Below, piece after piece: positions 42,770 through 51,895 of a DNA stretch of 64,000 nt; position 1 is the first letter of the stretch, and each line of letters starts with the position of its first letter. Below the pieces are notes generated by a model that ran no database searches, was not told the DNA's origin, and saw nothing but the letters and a program-made list of their open reading frames with translations. The translations under genes were made by a program, and so were the position numbers. The stretch is from NCBI GenBank assembly GCA_040905965.1, contig JBBDQP010000106.1:8285-72284 (forward strand), in the 5' to 3' direction. Source of the DNA: DATHWB01 sp040905965 (GTDB lineage: Bacteria > Actinomycetota > Acidimicrobiia > Spongiisociales > ZC4RG35).

Positions 42770-44296
42770 GTGAACAACGAACTCGCAGTGAAGCTCGATG
42801 GCATCACGAAGCGCTTCCCTGGTGTGATCGCCAATCAGGATGTCAGCCTCGAAGTGGCCACAGGGGAGATCCATGCCTTGTGTGGCGAGAACGGCGCCGG
42901 CAAGTCGACTCTGATGAAGATCCTCTACGGCATGCAGAGAGCCGACGAAGGCCGCATGTGGGTGAATGGCGAAGAGGTGGAATTCCACTCTCCGACCGAT
43001 GCGATCGATGCCGGAATCGGAATGGTCCACCAGCATTTCATGCTGGCGGACAACTTCACGGTCCTCGAGAACGTCATCCTCGGATCCGAACCGACGACGA
43101 GCGGCGGCCGGATCGACTTCGACGAGGCCCGTCGTCACATCCTCGACGTGGGTCGTGACTACGGGCTTGCTGTTGATCCCGACGAACTCGTCGAGACGTT
43201 GGAGGTGGGGGAGCGGCAGCGGGTCGAGATCATCAAGGTGCTCTTCCGCGGAGCCAAGATTCTCATCCTCGACGAACCGACGGCGGTGCTCGTCCCACAG
43301 GAAGTCGAGGACCTGTTCCGCAACATGCGCGACCTCAAGGCCGAAGGCCACACGATCATCTTCATCGACCACAAGCTCGACGAGGTGCTCGAGATCGCGG
43401 ACACGATCACGGTCCTCCGTCGCGGCAAGACGGTGGCCACGGTCAAGCCTGAAGACGTCACATTGAATGACCTGGCAGAACTGATGGTCGGGGCCGAGCT
43501 GCCCAGCCCGGAGACACGGGACTCGACCGTGACCGACCGGGTCGTGCTCGACGTGTCCGCACTGGAAGTGGCTGGAAGTGAGACCGATGTCGCACTGCAG
43601 GGACTCGATCTTCGGGTCCACGCGGGCGAAATCGTCGGCGTCGCCGGGGTGGAAGGCAACGGGCAGTTGGAGTTGGTCGAGGCGATTCTCGGTATGCGTC
43701 CGGTGACCGGGGGAACCGTCGTCCTCAACGGAGAGGACATCACGACTTGGCCGGTGCGACGGATCCGCGAGTCCGGAGTGGGCTACATCCCCGAGGACCG
43801 GCACCGGCGCGGCCTGTTGCTAGACGCTCCGCTGTGGGAGAACACCATGCTCGGCCGTCAGACTCAGGCGCCGTTTGTGAAGAACGGCTGGCTGATCGAC
43901 CGGGCGGCCGCCCGCGACCACACGGCCACCATGGTCGAACGTTTCGACGTGCGCACCCCAGGGGTGGATGTTCCCGCCTTGGCACTGTCCGGTGGGAACC
44001 AGCAGAAGCTGATCGTCGGCCGCGAGCTCTCGTCTGAGATCAGCCTTCTTATCGCATCGCACCCGAGCCGCGGAATCGACGTCGGTGCCCAGGCGGCCGT
44101 GTGGGAGGAACTGCGAAATGCCCGTGCTGCCGGGGTGGCCACGGTGCTGATTTCTGCGGATCTCGACGAACTGATCGGACTCTCCGATGTGCTGCTCGTC
44201 ATGCTGCGGGGTCGATTCGTCGCGACGCTCGACCCGTCGGCGGTGACGCCTCGGGACTTGGGCAGTTACATGACCGGGGCGACGGTGGCGCAGTGA
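42770..44296 (+). CDS. ABC transporter ATP-binding protein, BMP/nucleoside type
   Basis: 508 aa from GTG 42770, with two ABC domains in one chain. The first is complete: Walker A CGENGAGKSTLMK, Q-loop MVHQHFM, signature VGERQRVEI and Walker B ILILDEPTAVLVPQE. The second, as usual for this class, has a degenerate Walker A (GVAGVEGNGQLELV) but keeps ALSGGNQQKLIVGREL; its Walker B region reads LLIASHPSRGIDVGAQ. It energises uptake of the BMP ligand. It overlaps the permease gene by GTGA. Confidence 0.95.
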   Translation: MNNELAVKLDGITKRFPGVIANQDVSLEVATGEIHALCGENGAGKSTLMKILYGMQRADEGRMWVNGEEVEFHSPTDAIDAGIGMVHQHFMLADNFTVLENVILGSEPTTSGGRIDFDEARRHILDVGRDYGLAVDPDELVETLEVGERQRVEIIKVLFRGAKILILDEPTAVLVPQEVEDLFRNMRDLKAEGHTIIFIDHKLDEVLEIADTITVLRRGKTVATVKPEDVTLNDLAELMVGAELPSPETRDSTVTDRVVLDVSALEVAGSETDVALQGLDLRVHAGEIVGVAGVEGNGQLELVEAILGMRPVTGGTVVLNGEDITTWPVRRIRESGVGYIPEDRHRRGLLLDAPLWENTMLGRQTQAPFVKNGWLIDRAAARDHTATMVERFDVRTPGVDVPALALSGGNQQKLIVGRELSSEISLLIASHPSRGIDVGAQAAVWEELRNARAAGVATVLISADLDELIGLSDVLLVMLRGRFVATLDPSAVTPRDLGSYMTGATVAQ

Positions 44297-45384
44297 GCAG
44301 GGATCGGATGCTCTCGATCGTCCCGCCGGTCGCCGCAGTCGTGTTCTCTGTGCTGGTGTCGGGGATCGTTCTCGCCGTATCTGGAGCGAATCCTTTCGCG
44401 GCGGCCGGCAACGTCTTCCAGTACGGCGTTCGTGCCAACACCCTCGTCGAGACCGTGAACTGGGCGACCCCGTTGTATCTCTCGGCGATCGCGGTGGCGA
44501 TCGGGTTCCGCATGAACTTGTTCAACATCGGCGTGGAGGGTCAGTACATCCTCGCCGCATTCATGGCGGCCCAGGTGGGTGCTGTCGTCGACCTGCCCCC
44601 GGTCCTTCACGTCACCCTCATCATTCTCACAGCGATGGTCGTCGGTGCCTTCTGGGCGGGACTCTCCGGTGTCATGAAGGTGACGCGGAACGTCCACGAG
44701 GTGATCTCGACGATCATGCTCAACGCCATCGCCGTCGGGGGAATCGTCTCGTATCTCCTCGGTGTGTGGGACGTCCCCGACGCCGGTCTCGACACCGCGC
44801 TCGGCGACATCCCCGAGTCCGGATGGTTCCCGTCTCTGTCTCCCATCCTCGACGTCTTTGGAGTGGAGACCCGCAGCGAGCTGTGGGGTTTCGTGCTCGT
44901 CGCCGCTGCCGTTGGATTCGTCTATCACTTCTTGATCAATCGGACTCGGCTCGGCTTCGACCTCCGAGCGACCGGATCTAACCCGTCTGCGGCCGAAGCG
45001 AGCGGCGTCGACCCGAAGCGCACCATCGTCATCGCCATGGTCCTCTCTGGTGCGGCTGCCGGTCTCGTCGGTCTCCCCGAGTTGCTCGGAGCGAGCCACG
45101 CGTACAGCCTCCGCTTCACCCAAGGGTTGGGCTTTGCCGGCATCGCCGTCGCCCTCCTTGGTCGCAACCACGCCGGCGGTATCGCCGTCGCTGCGCTCCT
45201 GTTTGGCTGGCTGAGCCGGGCTTCGGGTGTTCTCGAAGTTCGGGGTGACGCGCCGAGGGAGATCGTCGCCATTATCCAGGGCGTGATCATCCTCTCGGTC
45301 GTCGTCGCCTATTCCGTGGCGGAGCGCTACCGACGGGTCGAGGCCGCCAAGGCTGCCGCTGCGCTCGTGGGGGAGGAGCGATGA
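44293..45384 (+). CDS. ABC transporter permease, BMP/nucleoside type
   Basis: 363 aa from GTG 44293, overlapping the ATPase stop. BPD_transp_2 features are AVAIGFRMNLFNIGVEGQYI, VHEVISTIMLNAIAVGGIVS, the EAA-like RATGSNPSAAEASGVD and LGFAGIAVALLGRNHAGGIA. Eight to ten membrane helices are predicted. It forms the heterodimeric channel with the following gene, which it overlaps by ATGA. Confidence 0.95.
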   Translation: MSRDRMLSIVPPVAAVVFSVLVSGIVLAVSGANPFAAAGNVFQYGVRANTLVETVNWATPLYLSAIAVAIGFRMNLFNIGVEGQYILAAFMAAQVGAVVDLPPVLHVTLIILTAMVVGAFWAGLSGVMKVTRNVHEVISTIMLNAIAVGGIVSYLLGVWDVPDAGLDTALGDIPESGWFPSLSPILDVFGVETRSELWGFVLVAAAVGFVYHFLINRTRLGFDLRATGSNPSAAEASGVDPKRTIVIAMVLSGAAAGLVGLPELLGASHAYSLRFTQGLGFAGIAVALLGRNHAGGIAVAALLFGWLSRASGVLEVRGDAPREIVAIIQGVIILSVVVAYSVAERYRRVEAAKAAAALVGEER

Positions 45385-46676
45385 GTCATCCCATGTCCAA
45401 GAACCGGGATCTGCCTTCGATCACGAAGAGCTGGGTGGATTCGGTTCCCGGGGTCCGTGTCGACTGGCTGGCACTGGCGCTGCTCGGTGTCGTCCTCCTG
45501 GCGTTGACCGAACGTTTTGCCCGAATCCCTACGACGGACCTGACCTCATCCGGGACCTGGAGCATCGCTCTCGGCTGGTCGATACCGATCCTGATGGCCG
45601 GACTCGGCGGGATGTTCTCAGAACGCTCGGGCGTGGTGAACATCGGACTGGAGGGTTTCCTCGTGCTCGGAACCTGGTTCGGCGCGTGGGGCACGTTGTA
45701 CACCGGCAGCGTGTGGCTGGGCATCCTGATCGGTGGCGCTGCCGGTGCCCTCGGTGCGCTGCTCATGGCGGTGGTGACCGTGACCTACGGCGTCGATCAC
45801 ATCATCGCCGGCACGGCGATACTCGTGATGTCGCCTGGCATCGCCCGCTACCTGTCCGGACTGATCTTCCCCGACTACGGCGGGTCGATCACCCAGTCAC
45901 CGACGGTCGTCGGGTCGTCGACTTTCAACGTCCCCTTCCTGGCAGGCGGGACGATCTTCGACTGGGAGTCGCCGGACTTCTTCGGAGCCATGGAACGCAG
46001 TGACCTTTTCCTCATTGCCGAACTGGGCGGCATCCTTCGCGGCTTCGTCTTTCAGATGTCGTGGCTGACGCTGCTCGGGATCGCCATCATCCCGATCTCG
46101 TGGTACCTGCTGTGGCGCACCCGCTGGGGCCTTCGTCTGCGCAGCGTGGGTGAGGATCCTGACGCCGCCGACTCGCTCGGTGTGAACGTCTACCTCTACA
46201 AGTACTACGGCGTCGTCACGTCGGGGCTTCTCGCCGGGCTCGGCGGGGCGTTCCTGGCGGTGCAGCTCTCCGGGCTGTATCGGGAGGGACAGACCAACGG
46301 CAAGGGTTTCATCGGCCTGGCGACGATGATCTTCGGGAACTGGCGTCCGACCGGCACGGCTTCCGGCTCGCTCCTCTTCGGGTTCGCCGAAACTCTGCGT
46401 CTGCGCGACCAGAACGCTCCGCATGCTCTGCTCCTGTTCGTGACGATCGTGCTGGTGCTCTTCACGCTGCGGGCGCTGTACCGCCGTCGTTGGCGTACGG
46501 CGGTCGGACTCGGAGCCGGTGCGGTCGCGCTCGGCGCTTTCTACTTCAACGTCGACACCGTTCCGAACCAACTGCCGCAGATCACTCCGTTCATCGCCGT
46601 ACTGGTGGTCTTGTTGTTCGCGACCCGCCGCCTCCGCATGCCCGCCGCCGACGGCCAAATCTGGATCAAGTCTTAA
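45381..46676 (+). CDS. ABC transporter permease, BMP/nucleoside type (second subunit)
   Basis: 431 aa from ATG 45381. GGMFSERSGVVNIGLEGFLV, VTYGVDHIIAGTAILVMSPG, LRSVGEDPDAADSLGVNV and GKGFIGLATMIFGNWRPTG are typical of the second permease in PnrA/Nup systems. The extra C-terminal region adds two helices (AVGLGAGAVALGAFYFNVDT; QITPFIAVLVVLLFATRRLR) beyond the usual ~310 residues. It is the last gene of the importer operon. Confidence 0.94.
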   Translation: MSHPMSKNRDLPSITKSWVDSVPGVRVDWLALALLGVVLLALTERFARIPTTDLTSSGTWSIALGWSIPILMAGLGGMFSERSGVVNIGLEGFLVLGTWFGAWGTLYTGSVWLGILIGGAAGALGALLMAVVTVTYGVDHIIAGTAILVMSPGIARYLSGLIFPDYGGSITQSPTVVGSSTFNVPFLAGGTIFDWESPDFFGAMERSDLFLIAELGGILRGFVFQMSWLTLLGIAIIPISWYLLWRTRWGLRLRSVGEDPDAADSLGVNVYLYKYYGVVTSGLLAGLGGAFLAVQLSGLYREGQTNGKGFIGLATMIFGNWRPTGTASGSLLFGFAETLRLRDQNAPHALLLFVTIVLVLFTLRALYRRRWRTAVGLGAGAVALGAFYFNVDTVPNQLPQITPFIAVLVVLLFATRRLRMPAADGQIWIKS

Positions 46677-46678
46677 GT

Positions 46679-47018
46679 CCCCCCAGCGAAGCGTTGGGGG
46701 ACAGCCGAGCGCCAGCGAGGCCGAGGGGGGTTCCTTTCTCCCCCTCGCGACCGAGCCGCCAGGCGAGGTCGTGTTGGGGGGAGTGGCCGAGGCTCTGCGA
46801 GGCCGAGGGGGGCCTTCTCTCCCCCCAGGGACGAAGTCCCGTTGGGGGGAGTGGCCGAGGCTTTGCGAGGCCGAGGGGGGCCTTAAGGCGCAGCCGCCAA
46901 ACCCGTCAACCACCTCCCGCGAGAGGTGGTCCACGAGGTCACAGAGCTGACCGCCCCCCTGGCCGGCCCAGAGCGGCCGGCCTGTCCCCCCAGACGGCCT
47001 GCGGCCGAGGGGGGACAG
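46679..47018. repeat. GC-rich palindromic repeat region, no gene seen (46677-47050)
   Basis: Three related direct repeats begin at 46693, 46773 and 46841; the last two are 44 bp and differ by one base (GTTGGGGGGAGTGGCCGAGG, then CTNTGCGAGGCCGAGGGGGG). Between them are inverted repeats such as GGGAC/GTCCC flanked by CCCCCC/GGGGGG. Other stems are 46679-46702, ACCACCTC/GAGGTGGT near 46910-46931, and CTGTCCCCCC/GGGGGGACAG (46982-47018). Frames stay open but encode low-complexity Arg/Gly/Pro. It looks like a dispersed intergenic repeat family rather than a CRISPR array. Confidence 0.75.
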
Positions 47019-47050
47019 ATCACGCCCTCGCTCTTCTACCCTCACCCACC

Positions 47051-48268
47051 GTGATCGACTTCGATGCGTACGCACCTGATTTCGTCGCCGACCCGTATCC
47101 GACGTATGCCCGCTTGCGCGACGAGTCGCCTGTGTTCTTCGATCCGCATTGGGATGTGACGTTCTTTGCAAGGCACGCGGATGTTTCAGGCATTCTCCGA
47201 GACCGGAGGTTCGGGCGAGACGTCCGGTCCCGGGTTCCGGTCGATGAGATCGACGCCGAGGTTCTCGCCCGCATCTACCCGGCGGACATCCCGACCTGGA
47301 CTTCCTACGTCAGGGACTCGTTCATCGACCTGGAGCCCCCAGCCCACACCCGCATCCGTCGCTTGGTTCAGTGGGCGTTCACTCGCAAGGCGTCTGAGTC
47401 CTACCGGCCCCGTCTGGAGGAGGTCGCTGCCCGTTCGATCGATCAGGCGCTCGATCGGGGCTCGATGGAGGCGATCGCCGACTTCGCCACCCCGATCCCG
47501 CTGACGATGATCGCCGACCTGCTGGGCATTCCGGCCGCCGATCAACCGATGTTGGTGGCGTGGTCACATGCGATGGTCCGGCCGTTCGACGCCGACTGCC
47601 CTCTGGAGGATCGGGTGGCGGCCGAGCAAGCCACCAAGGATTTCGTGGCCTACCTGACTGTGATGACGAGGGACCGCCGAGCCGAACCGGGCAACGATCT
47701 GTTGTCCGAACTGGTGGTGGCAGAGATTGACGGTGACAGTCTGTCGGAGGAAGAGGTGGTCGCAACCGCGATTCTCACACTCAACGCCGGTCACGAGGCG
47801 ACGGTGCAGGCCATCGGCAACGGGCTGCTCGCCTTCGCCCAGTTCCCCGACCAGTTTGCGCGGCTCCGGAGTGATCCGGAGCTTGTGGCATCGGCCGCCG
47901 GGGAGATCCTGCGTTTCGACACGCCGTTGCAGATGTTCGAACGCTGGGTTCTCGAAGATCTCGATTGGGACGGCATTCGGTTGCGTCGCGGCACGAAGGT
48001 CGGGCTGTTCTTCGGGTCCGCCAACCGTGACGAGGCCGCGTTCGAGAACGCCCAGACGTTCGACATCGCCCGGGACAGCCGTGCCCACCTCGCCTTCGGC
48101 GCCGGGATCCACCACTGCGTGGGTGCACCCCTGGCGAAGTTGGAGCTGGAGGTGGCGATGGAGGCGATCCGCAGGCTCCCGCGCCTCGAACTCGCACAGG
48201 AGAAGCTGGAGCGTGTGCCGAGTCTCGTCTTCAGGGGAGTGCGTGAACTCCGTCTCGACGTGACCTGA
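47051..48268 (+). CDS. cytochrome P450
   Basis: 405 aa from GTG 47051, immediately before the family-like VIDFDAYAPDFVADPYPTYA; the frame is open upstream only through repeats. The I-helix is TLNAGHEATVQAIGNGLLAF, where the usual second Thr is replaced by Ala-Thr order (GHEAT). The ExxR motif is EILR, and the haem-binding loop is FGAGIHHCVGAPLAKLELEV with the proximal Cys. It is a soluble class I bacterial P450. No ferredoxin is adjacent. The substrate is unknown. Confidence 0.94.
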   Translation: MIDFDAYAPDFVADPYPTYARLRDESPVFFDPHWDVTFFARHADVSGILRDRRFGRDVRSRVPVDEIDAEVLARIYPADIPTWTSYVRDSFIDLEPPAHTRIRRLVQWAFTRKASESYRPRLEEVAARSIDQALDRGSMEAIADFATPIPLTMIADLLGIPAADQPMLVAWSHAMVRPFDADCPLEDRVAAEQATKDFVAYLTVMTRDRRAEPGNDLLSELVVAEIDGDSLSEEEVVATAILTLNAGHEATVQAIGNGLLAFAQFPDQFARLRSDPELVASAAGEILRFDTPLQMFERWVLEDLDWDGIRLRRGTKVGLFFGSANRDEAAFENAQTFDIARDSRAHLAFGAGIHHCVGAPLAKLELEVAMEAIRRLPRLELAQEKLERVPSLVFRGVRELRLDVT

Positions 48269-49228
48269 TCAGCCGTCTTCGGCCGGGGCGGTGGTCGTCG
48301 TTGTGGTCGTCACGACGTCGCCCGCCGGGTACCCGACCACTTCGATCCCGGCGATCGCCAGCTCCGTGAAGACACGTCCGCCGCGCTCTTCGGGCAGATA
48401 CGCAGTGTTGACCTGGATGCGCAGGCTGAGCGTGCGGAAGCTCACGTATTCGATGGCCTGCTTGCCCGGTTCGTCGTCGAGCTCGTGGGCGAGGGGCAGC
48501 GTGTTGGGGGCGTCGGTGGAGATGGAGATGCTGCGGGCGCGATAGTTCTGATAGAAACGATCGCTGTCTGCCGGAAGGTTCTCCCACACGAACCCGGTCA
48601 CCACCATTGGCTCGGGGAAGATGAGGTCGATCGTGATCACGTCGGTCTCTTCGAGCGCCTCCCAGTTGATCTGGTACTCGCGTTCGCCGTCGATCAGATT
48701 GCGGCATTCGAATCCGGACAGCCCCGAAATCGAACAGTCTGCGCTGAGGATGTTGATAGGTTCGGGAACTCGGGCGATGGTCGTTGTGGTCGTCGAGGAC
48801 GTTGCGGCAGCGAGGTCCGGGTCTTCATCGTCACCGGTGAAGATGTTGAACAGGAGAGCGATCAGCACCACTCCGAACAGCAGTCCCGAGATGGCCATCG
48901 CCGCTCTGACTCCTGCGGTCGCCTGCACGGCGGGTCGGGGCGCGACGGGGAGGGATCCTTGGGCGAGCCGGGCTCCGCATTCCTCGCAGTGCCGGTTCGT
49001 GTCAGGGTTGGATGTACCGCACGACGGGCAGGACACGGTCTGGGACGCCACCTGGAGGGGCGGGCGCGTGAAGTCGGCCGGCGGTGGGCCTTCGTCGAGG
49101 GAGAATTCCTCGTACTCACCTCCGTCGGCCGGCTCGGACGCCGGGTCGATCCAGGTTCCACAGCTCGGGCAGAACTGGTCCTCGTCGGACACCACCGATC
49201 CACAGTTGTCGCACACGTGACGGGCCAA
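48269..49228 (-). CDS. zinc-ribbon membrane protein with extracellular discoidin-like domain
   Basis: 319 aa. Two cytoplasmic zinc ribbons come first (CDNCGSVVSDEDQFCPSCG; CPSCGTSNPDTNRHCEECG). One helix follows (MAISGLLFGVVLIALLFNIF), then a Thr-rich linker and an extracellular beta domain, INWEALEETDVITIDLIFPE to FTELAIAGIEVVGYPAG. That pattern resembles the F5/8 type C (discoidin) fold seen in NADase-type glycan-binding domains. A second Thr run (TTTTTTT) ends it. Its stop abuts the convergent P450. Role unknown; perhaps envelope sensing. Confidence 0.75.
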   Translation of the reverse strand: MARHVCDNCGSVVSDEDQFCPSCGTWIDPASEPADGGEYEEFSLDEGPPPADFTRPPLQVASQTVSCPSCGTSNPDTNRHCEECGARLAQGSLPVAPRPAVQATAGVRAAMAISGLLFGVVLIALLFNIFTGDDEDPDLAAATSSTTTTTIARVPEPINILSADCSISGLSGFECRNLIDGEREYQINWEALEETDVITIDLIFPEPMVVTGFVWENLPADSDRFYQNYRARSISISTDAPNTLPLAHELDDEPGKQAIEYVSFRTLSLRIQVNTAYLPEERGGRVFTELAIAGIEVVGYPAGDVVTTTTTTTAPAEDG

Positions 49229-49272
49229 AACGCCTCCTCCGGGGGTTCGCTCCGGGTGGGTATTGTGCCACG

Positions 49273-49401
49273 GTGATCGACGTGTTCGCTGTCAGGCAGG
49301 TCGAAGGGTGGACGGCAGGCTCCGTGACGTCGGGGATCCTGCTCGCCGGACTCGCCCTGGCTGGTCTCGCCTGGGTCATCGACCGGGCGAGTCGGCGCTG
49401 A
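49273..49401 (+). CDS. possible small membrane protein (42 aa)
   Basis: VIDVFAVRQVEGWTAGSVTS, then GILLAGLALAGLAWVIDRAS, from GTG 49273. It has one hydrophobic helix and a basic end. It is divergent from the zinc-ribbon gene and 63 bp before radA. No clear ribosome site; coding status is uncertain. Confidence 0.35.
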   Translation: MIDVFAVRQVEGWTAGSVTSGILLAGLALAGLAWVIDRASRR

Positions 49402-49464
49402 CCAGCGGGCCTTTTCGGGCGGTGGCGACGAAACTGTCGCAGCCTCTCCCTACAGTCCGTTCCC

Positions 49465-50778
49465 GTGTCCTACGCGTGTGAATCTTGCGGCTACCGCTCC
49501 ACGAAGTGGATGGGTTTCTGCCCCCAATGCGGGCGGTCCGGTCCGTTGGACGAGGTCGCCGATCTCCCGGGCCGTTCGAAGTCCCTGCGCCGCGGTCCGG
49601 CTCCGGTCGCAGCACAGCTCAACGACGCCGCCCGCTTAGAGAGGAGGACCTCGGGGATGGGCGAGGTCGACCGGGTGCTTGGCGGTGGTCTCGTCCCGGG
49701 GTCGGTCGTCCTGGTCGGCGGTGAACCAGGCGTCGGCAAGTCGACCCTGCTGCTCCAGTTGGCAGGCAGCATCGCGGCGAGCGGTGGCCGGGTGTTGGTG
49801 TGTTCCGCCGAGGAGTCCGCCCAGCAGGTGGCGATGCGGGCCGAGCGCGTGGGGGTGACTGCTGACGGCGTGCTCGTGCTCGCCGAGGACGATGTCGACG
49901 CCGCCATCGCGGCCGCGGATGAATGCAACCCGGATCTGTTGATCATCGACTCGATACAAACGGTGGGCGTGCCGGATCTCGGCTCGGCGCCGGGCTCGGT
50001 CACCCAGGTGCGGGAGTCGGCTTCCCGTCTCGTTCGCTACGCCAAGGAGCGGGGGGTTGCCACGATCCTCGTCGGCCATGTGACCAAAGAGGGCGGGCTG
50101 GCCGGCCCGAAGCTGCTCGAGCACATGGTCGATGTCGTTCTGTCGCTGGAAGGCGACCCTGATCGGGGCTTTCGGGCGCTCCGCAGCTTCAAGAACCGCT
50201 TCGGTGCTACCCACACTGTCGCTCTCTTCGACATGCGGAACGAGGGGATGGTCGAAGTCGAGGATCCTTCCGAGGCGTTTCTCGCCGAGTGGCAGAGCGA
50301 CGTTCCGGGAACCGTCGTGTTCCCCGCAGTCGAGGGCAGGAGGTCGGTGCTCGTCGAGATTCAGGCGCTCGTCACGTCGTCCAGCCAGCCGCAGCCGCGG
50401 CGGTCGGTGCGCGGAGTCGAGTCGTCCCGTGTGCATCAGATCCTCGCCGTCCTCGATCGTCACTGCGGGATACCGCTCGCCGACCATGAGGTGTACGTCA
50501 ACGTCGTCGGCGGTTGGAAGCTCGACGAACCGGCATGTGATCTTCCGGTGGCGTTGGCGCTGGCGTCGTCGCGGATGGATCTTCCGCTGGGCTCGGTGGC
50601 GGCGTGGGGCGAGATCGGGCTGGCCGGTGAGGTCCGTCCCGTGCCGTTCGAAGCTCGGCGCCGCGAGGAGGCCGACCGGCTCGGCATCAAGACGGTGGTG
50701 GCTCCCGCCCAGGGCCAGCGGCTCCTTCTTGCCCTCGTCGAGGCGGGATTGGTGCCCTCACCGCCTCCGAGCGGTTGA
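49465..50778 (+). CDS. radA: DNA repair protein RadA
   Basis: 437 aa from GTG 49465. An N-terminal C4 zinc finger (YACESCGYRSTKWMGFCPQCG) is followed by a RecA-like core: GGEPGVGKSTLLLQLAGSIA, RESASRLVRYAKERG and the RadA-specific FKNRFGATHTVALFDM. The C-terminus is a Lon-like domain (NVVGGWKLDEPACDLPVALA). It drives branch migration in recombination. It directly precedes disA, whose activity RadA is known to modulate in Bacillus and mycobacteria. Confidence 0.96.
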   Translation: MSYACESCGYRSTKWMGFCPQCGRSGPLDEVADLPGRSKSLRRGPAPVAAQLNDAARLERRTSGMGEVDRVLGGGLVPGSVVLVGGEPGVGKSTLLLQLAGSIAASGGRVLVCSAEESAQQVAMRAERVGVTADGVLVLAEDDVDAAIAAADECNPDLLIIDSIQTVGVPDLGSAPGSVTQVRESASRLVRYAKERGVATILVGHVTKEGGLAGPKLLEHMVDVVLSLEGDPDRGFRALRSFKNRFGATHTVALFDMRNEGMVEVEDPSEAFLAEWQSDVPGTVVFPAVEGRRSVLVEIQALVTSSSQPQPRRSVRGVESSRVHQILAVLDRHCGIPLADHEVYVNVVGGWKLDEPACDLPVALALASSRMDLPLGSVAAWGEIGLAGEVRPVPFEARRREEADRLGIKTVVAPAQGQRLLLALVEAGLVPSPPPSG

Positions 50779-50797
50779 GAGGTGATAGATTGCTCAG

Positions 50798-51868
50798 GTG
50801 GCTCGGAACGGCACGTTGGCGCTCGAGACGCTCGAGCGTCTCGCCCCGGGAACCCCGTTGAGGCAGGGTCTCGAACGAATCATTCAGCAAGGCAAAGGCG
50901 CGATCATCGTCCTTGGAGACGGTGACGCCGTTTCTGCGATCTCGAGTGGAGGCTTTCGCCTCGCCCAGCCGGTGCTCTTTACGCCTCCGAAGGTGAGCGA
51001 GCTGGCCAAGATGGATGGTGGGATCATCCTCGATGCCGAAGGTGATCACATCATCGCCGCCAATGTCCACTTCGTCCCTTCGAACGACATCCCCACCGAA
51101 GAGACCGGGTCTCGTCATCGAACCGCCCAGCGCATCGCCATCCAGACGTCGGTGCCCGTCGTGGCGGTTTCCGAGGGCCGCCGCACGGCGTCGGTCTACG
51201 TCGAGGACACGAAGGTCGAGTTGCGCTCGCCGACGATGGTCGCGGCTCGCGTCAACCAGGATCTCCAAACGCTCGATCGTCTCCGGCGCCGTCTCGACGA
51301 AGCCGAGAACGGATTGACCTCCCTCGAGGTCTTCGAACTCGTGACCTACCGGGCGGTCGTCACGCTTCTGCAAAGGGCGGAACTCGTGAGACGGGTCGGG
51401 ACCAGCATCGAACGGCAGGCCATCTCGCTCGGCGACGAGGGTCGGCTGGCCTACATCCAGCTGGCCGACATGGTGCGCGGTGTCGAGTTTCTCCGCGACG
51501 TCACGCTCAGGGACTATCTGCCGACGCGGCGCAAGGCCAGCCTCCTCAAGGCTCGGGATGCGCTCGGCGAGCTCGAGGAGTCCGATCTCGAAGATCCGGT
51601 CAGGATCGCCAAGGCGATCGGATTCGACGAACTGGATGCGCCTGTGACCCCCCGGGGCTATCGGCTCCTGTCCCGGGTGGTCCGGCTGCCCGATACTGTC
51701 CGTGAAGAGTTGATCAAGCATTTCAAGCAGCTCCCGAAGATGTTGGCCGCCTCAATCGCCGACTTCGAGAAGGTCGAAGGAATCGGCAATGCTCGGGCGA
51801 CCCATCTTCAGCACTACTTCGAAAGAGTCCGATCCCTCGCCCAGGAGTGGACACCGCAGGTGCTGTGA
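50798..51868 (+). CDS. disA: DNA integrity scanning diadenylate cyclase DisA
   Basis: 356 aa from GTG 50798. The DAC domain has SSGGFRLAQPVLFTPPKVSE, LAKMDGGIILDAEG (the DGA motif reads DGG) and GSRHRTAQRIA (RHR). The linker and the C-terminal helix-hairpin-helix (VEGIGNARATHLQHYF) bind branched DNA. It makes c-di-AMP. The Ala-to-Gly change sits beside the catalytic Asp, which is intact, so activity is expected. Confidence 0.95.
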   Translation: MARNGTLALETLERLAPGTPLRQGLERIIQQGKGAIIVLGDGDAVSAISSGGFRLAQPVLFTPPKVSELAKMDGGIILDAEGDHIIAANVHFVPSNDIPTEETGSRHRTAQRIAIQTSVPVVAVSEGRRTASVYVEDTKVELRSPTMVAARVNQDLQTLDRLRRRLDEAENGLTSLEVFELVTYRAVVTLLQRAELVRRVGTSIERQAISLGDEGRLAYIQLADMVRGVEFLRDVTLRDYLPTRRKASLLKARDALGELEESDLEDPVRIAKAIGFDELDAPVTPRGYRLLSRVVRLPDTVREELIKHFKQLPKMLAASIADFEKVEGIGNARATHLQHYFERVRSLAQEWTPQVL

Positions 51869-51895
51869 TCGGACCCGGGTAGACTGCCCGGATTC

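Noticed and set aside
46693..46884. CRISPR array
   Set aside because: Three imperfect repeats with unequal spacing (80 and 68 bp), similar spacers and no cas genes.
46490..47050. N-terminal extension of the P450 through the repeat region
   Set aside because: The extension is low-complexity and encoded by palindromic repeats; the P450 begins naturally at GTG 47051.
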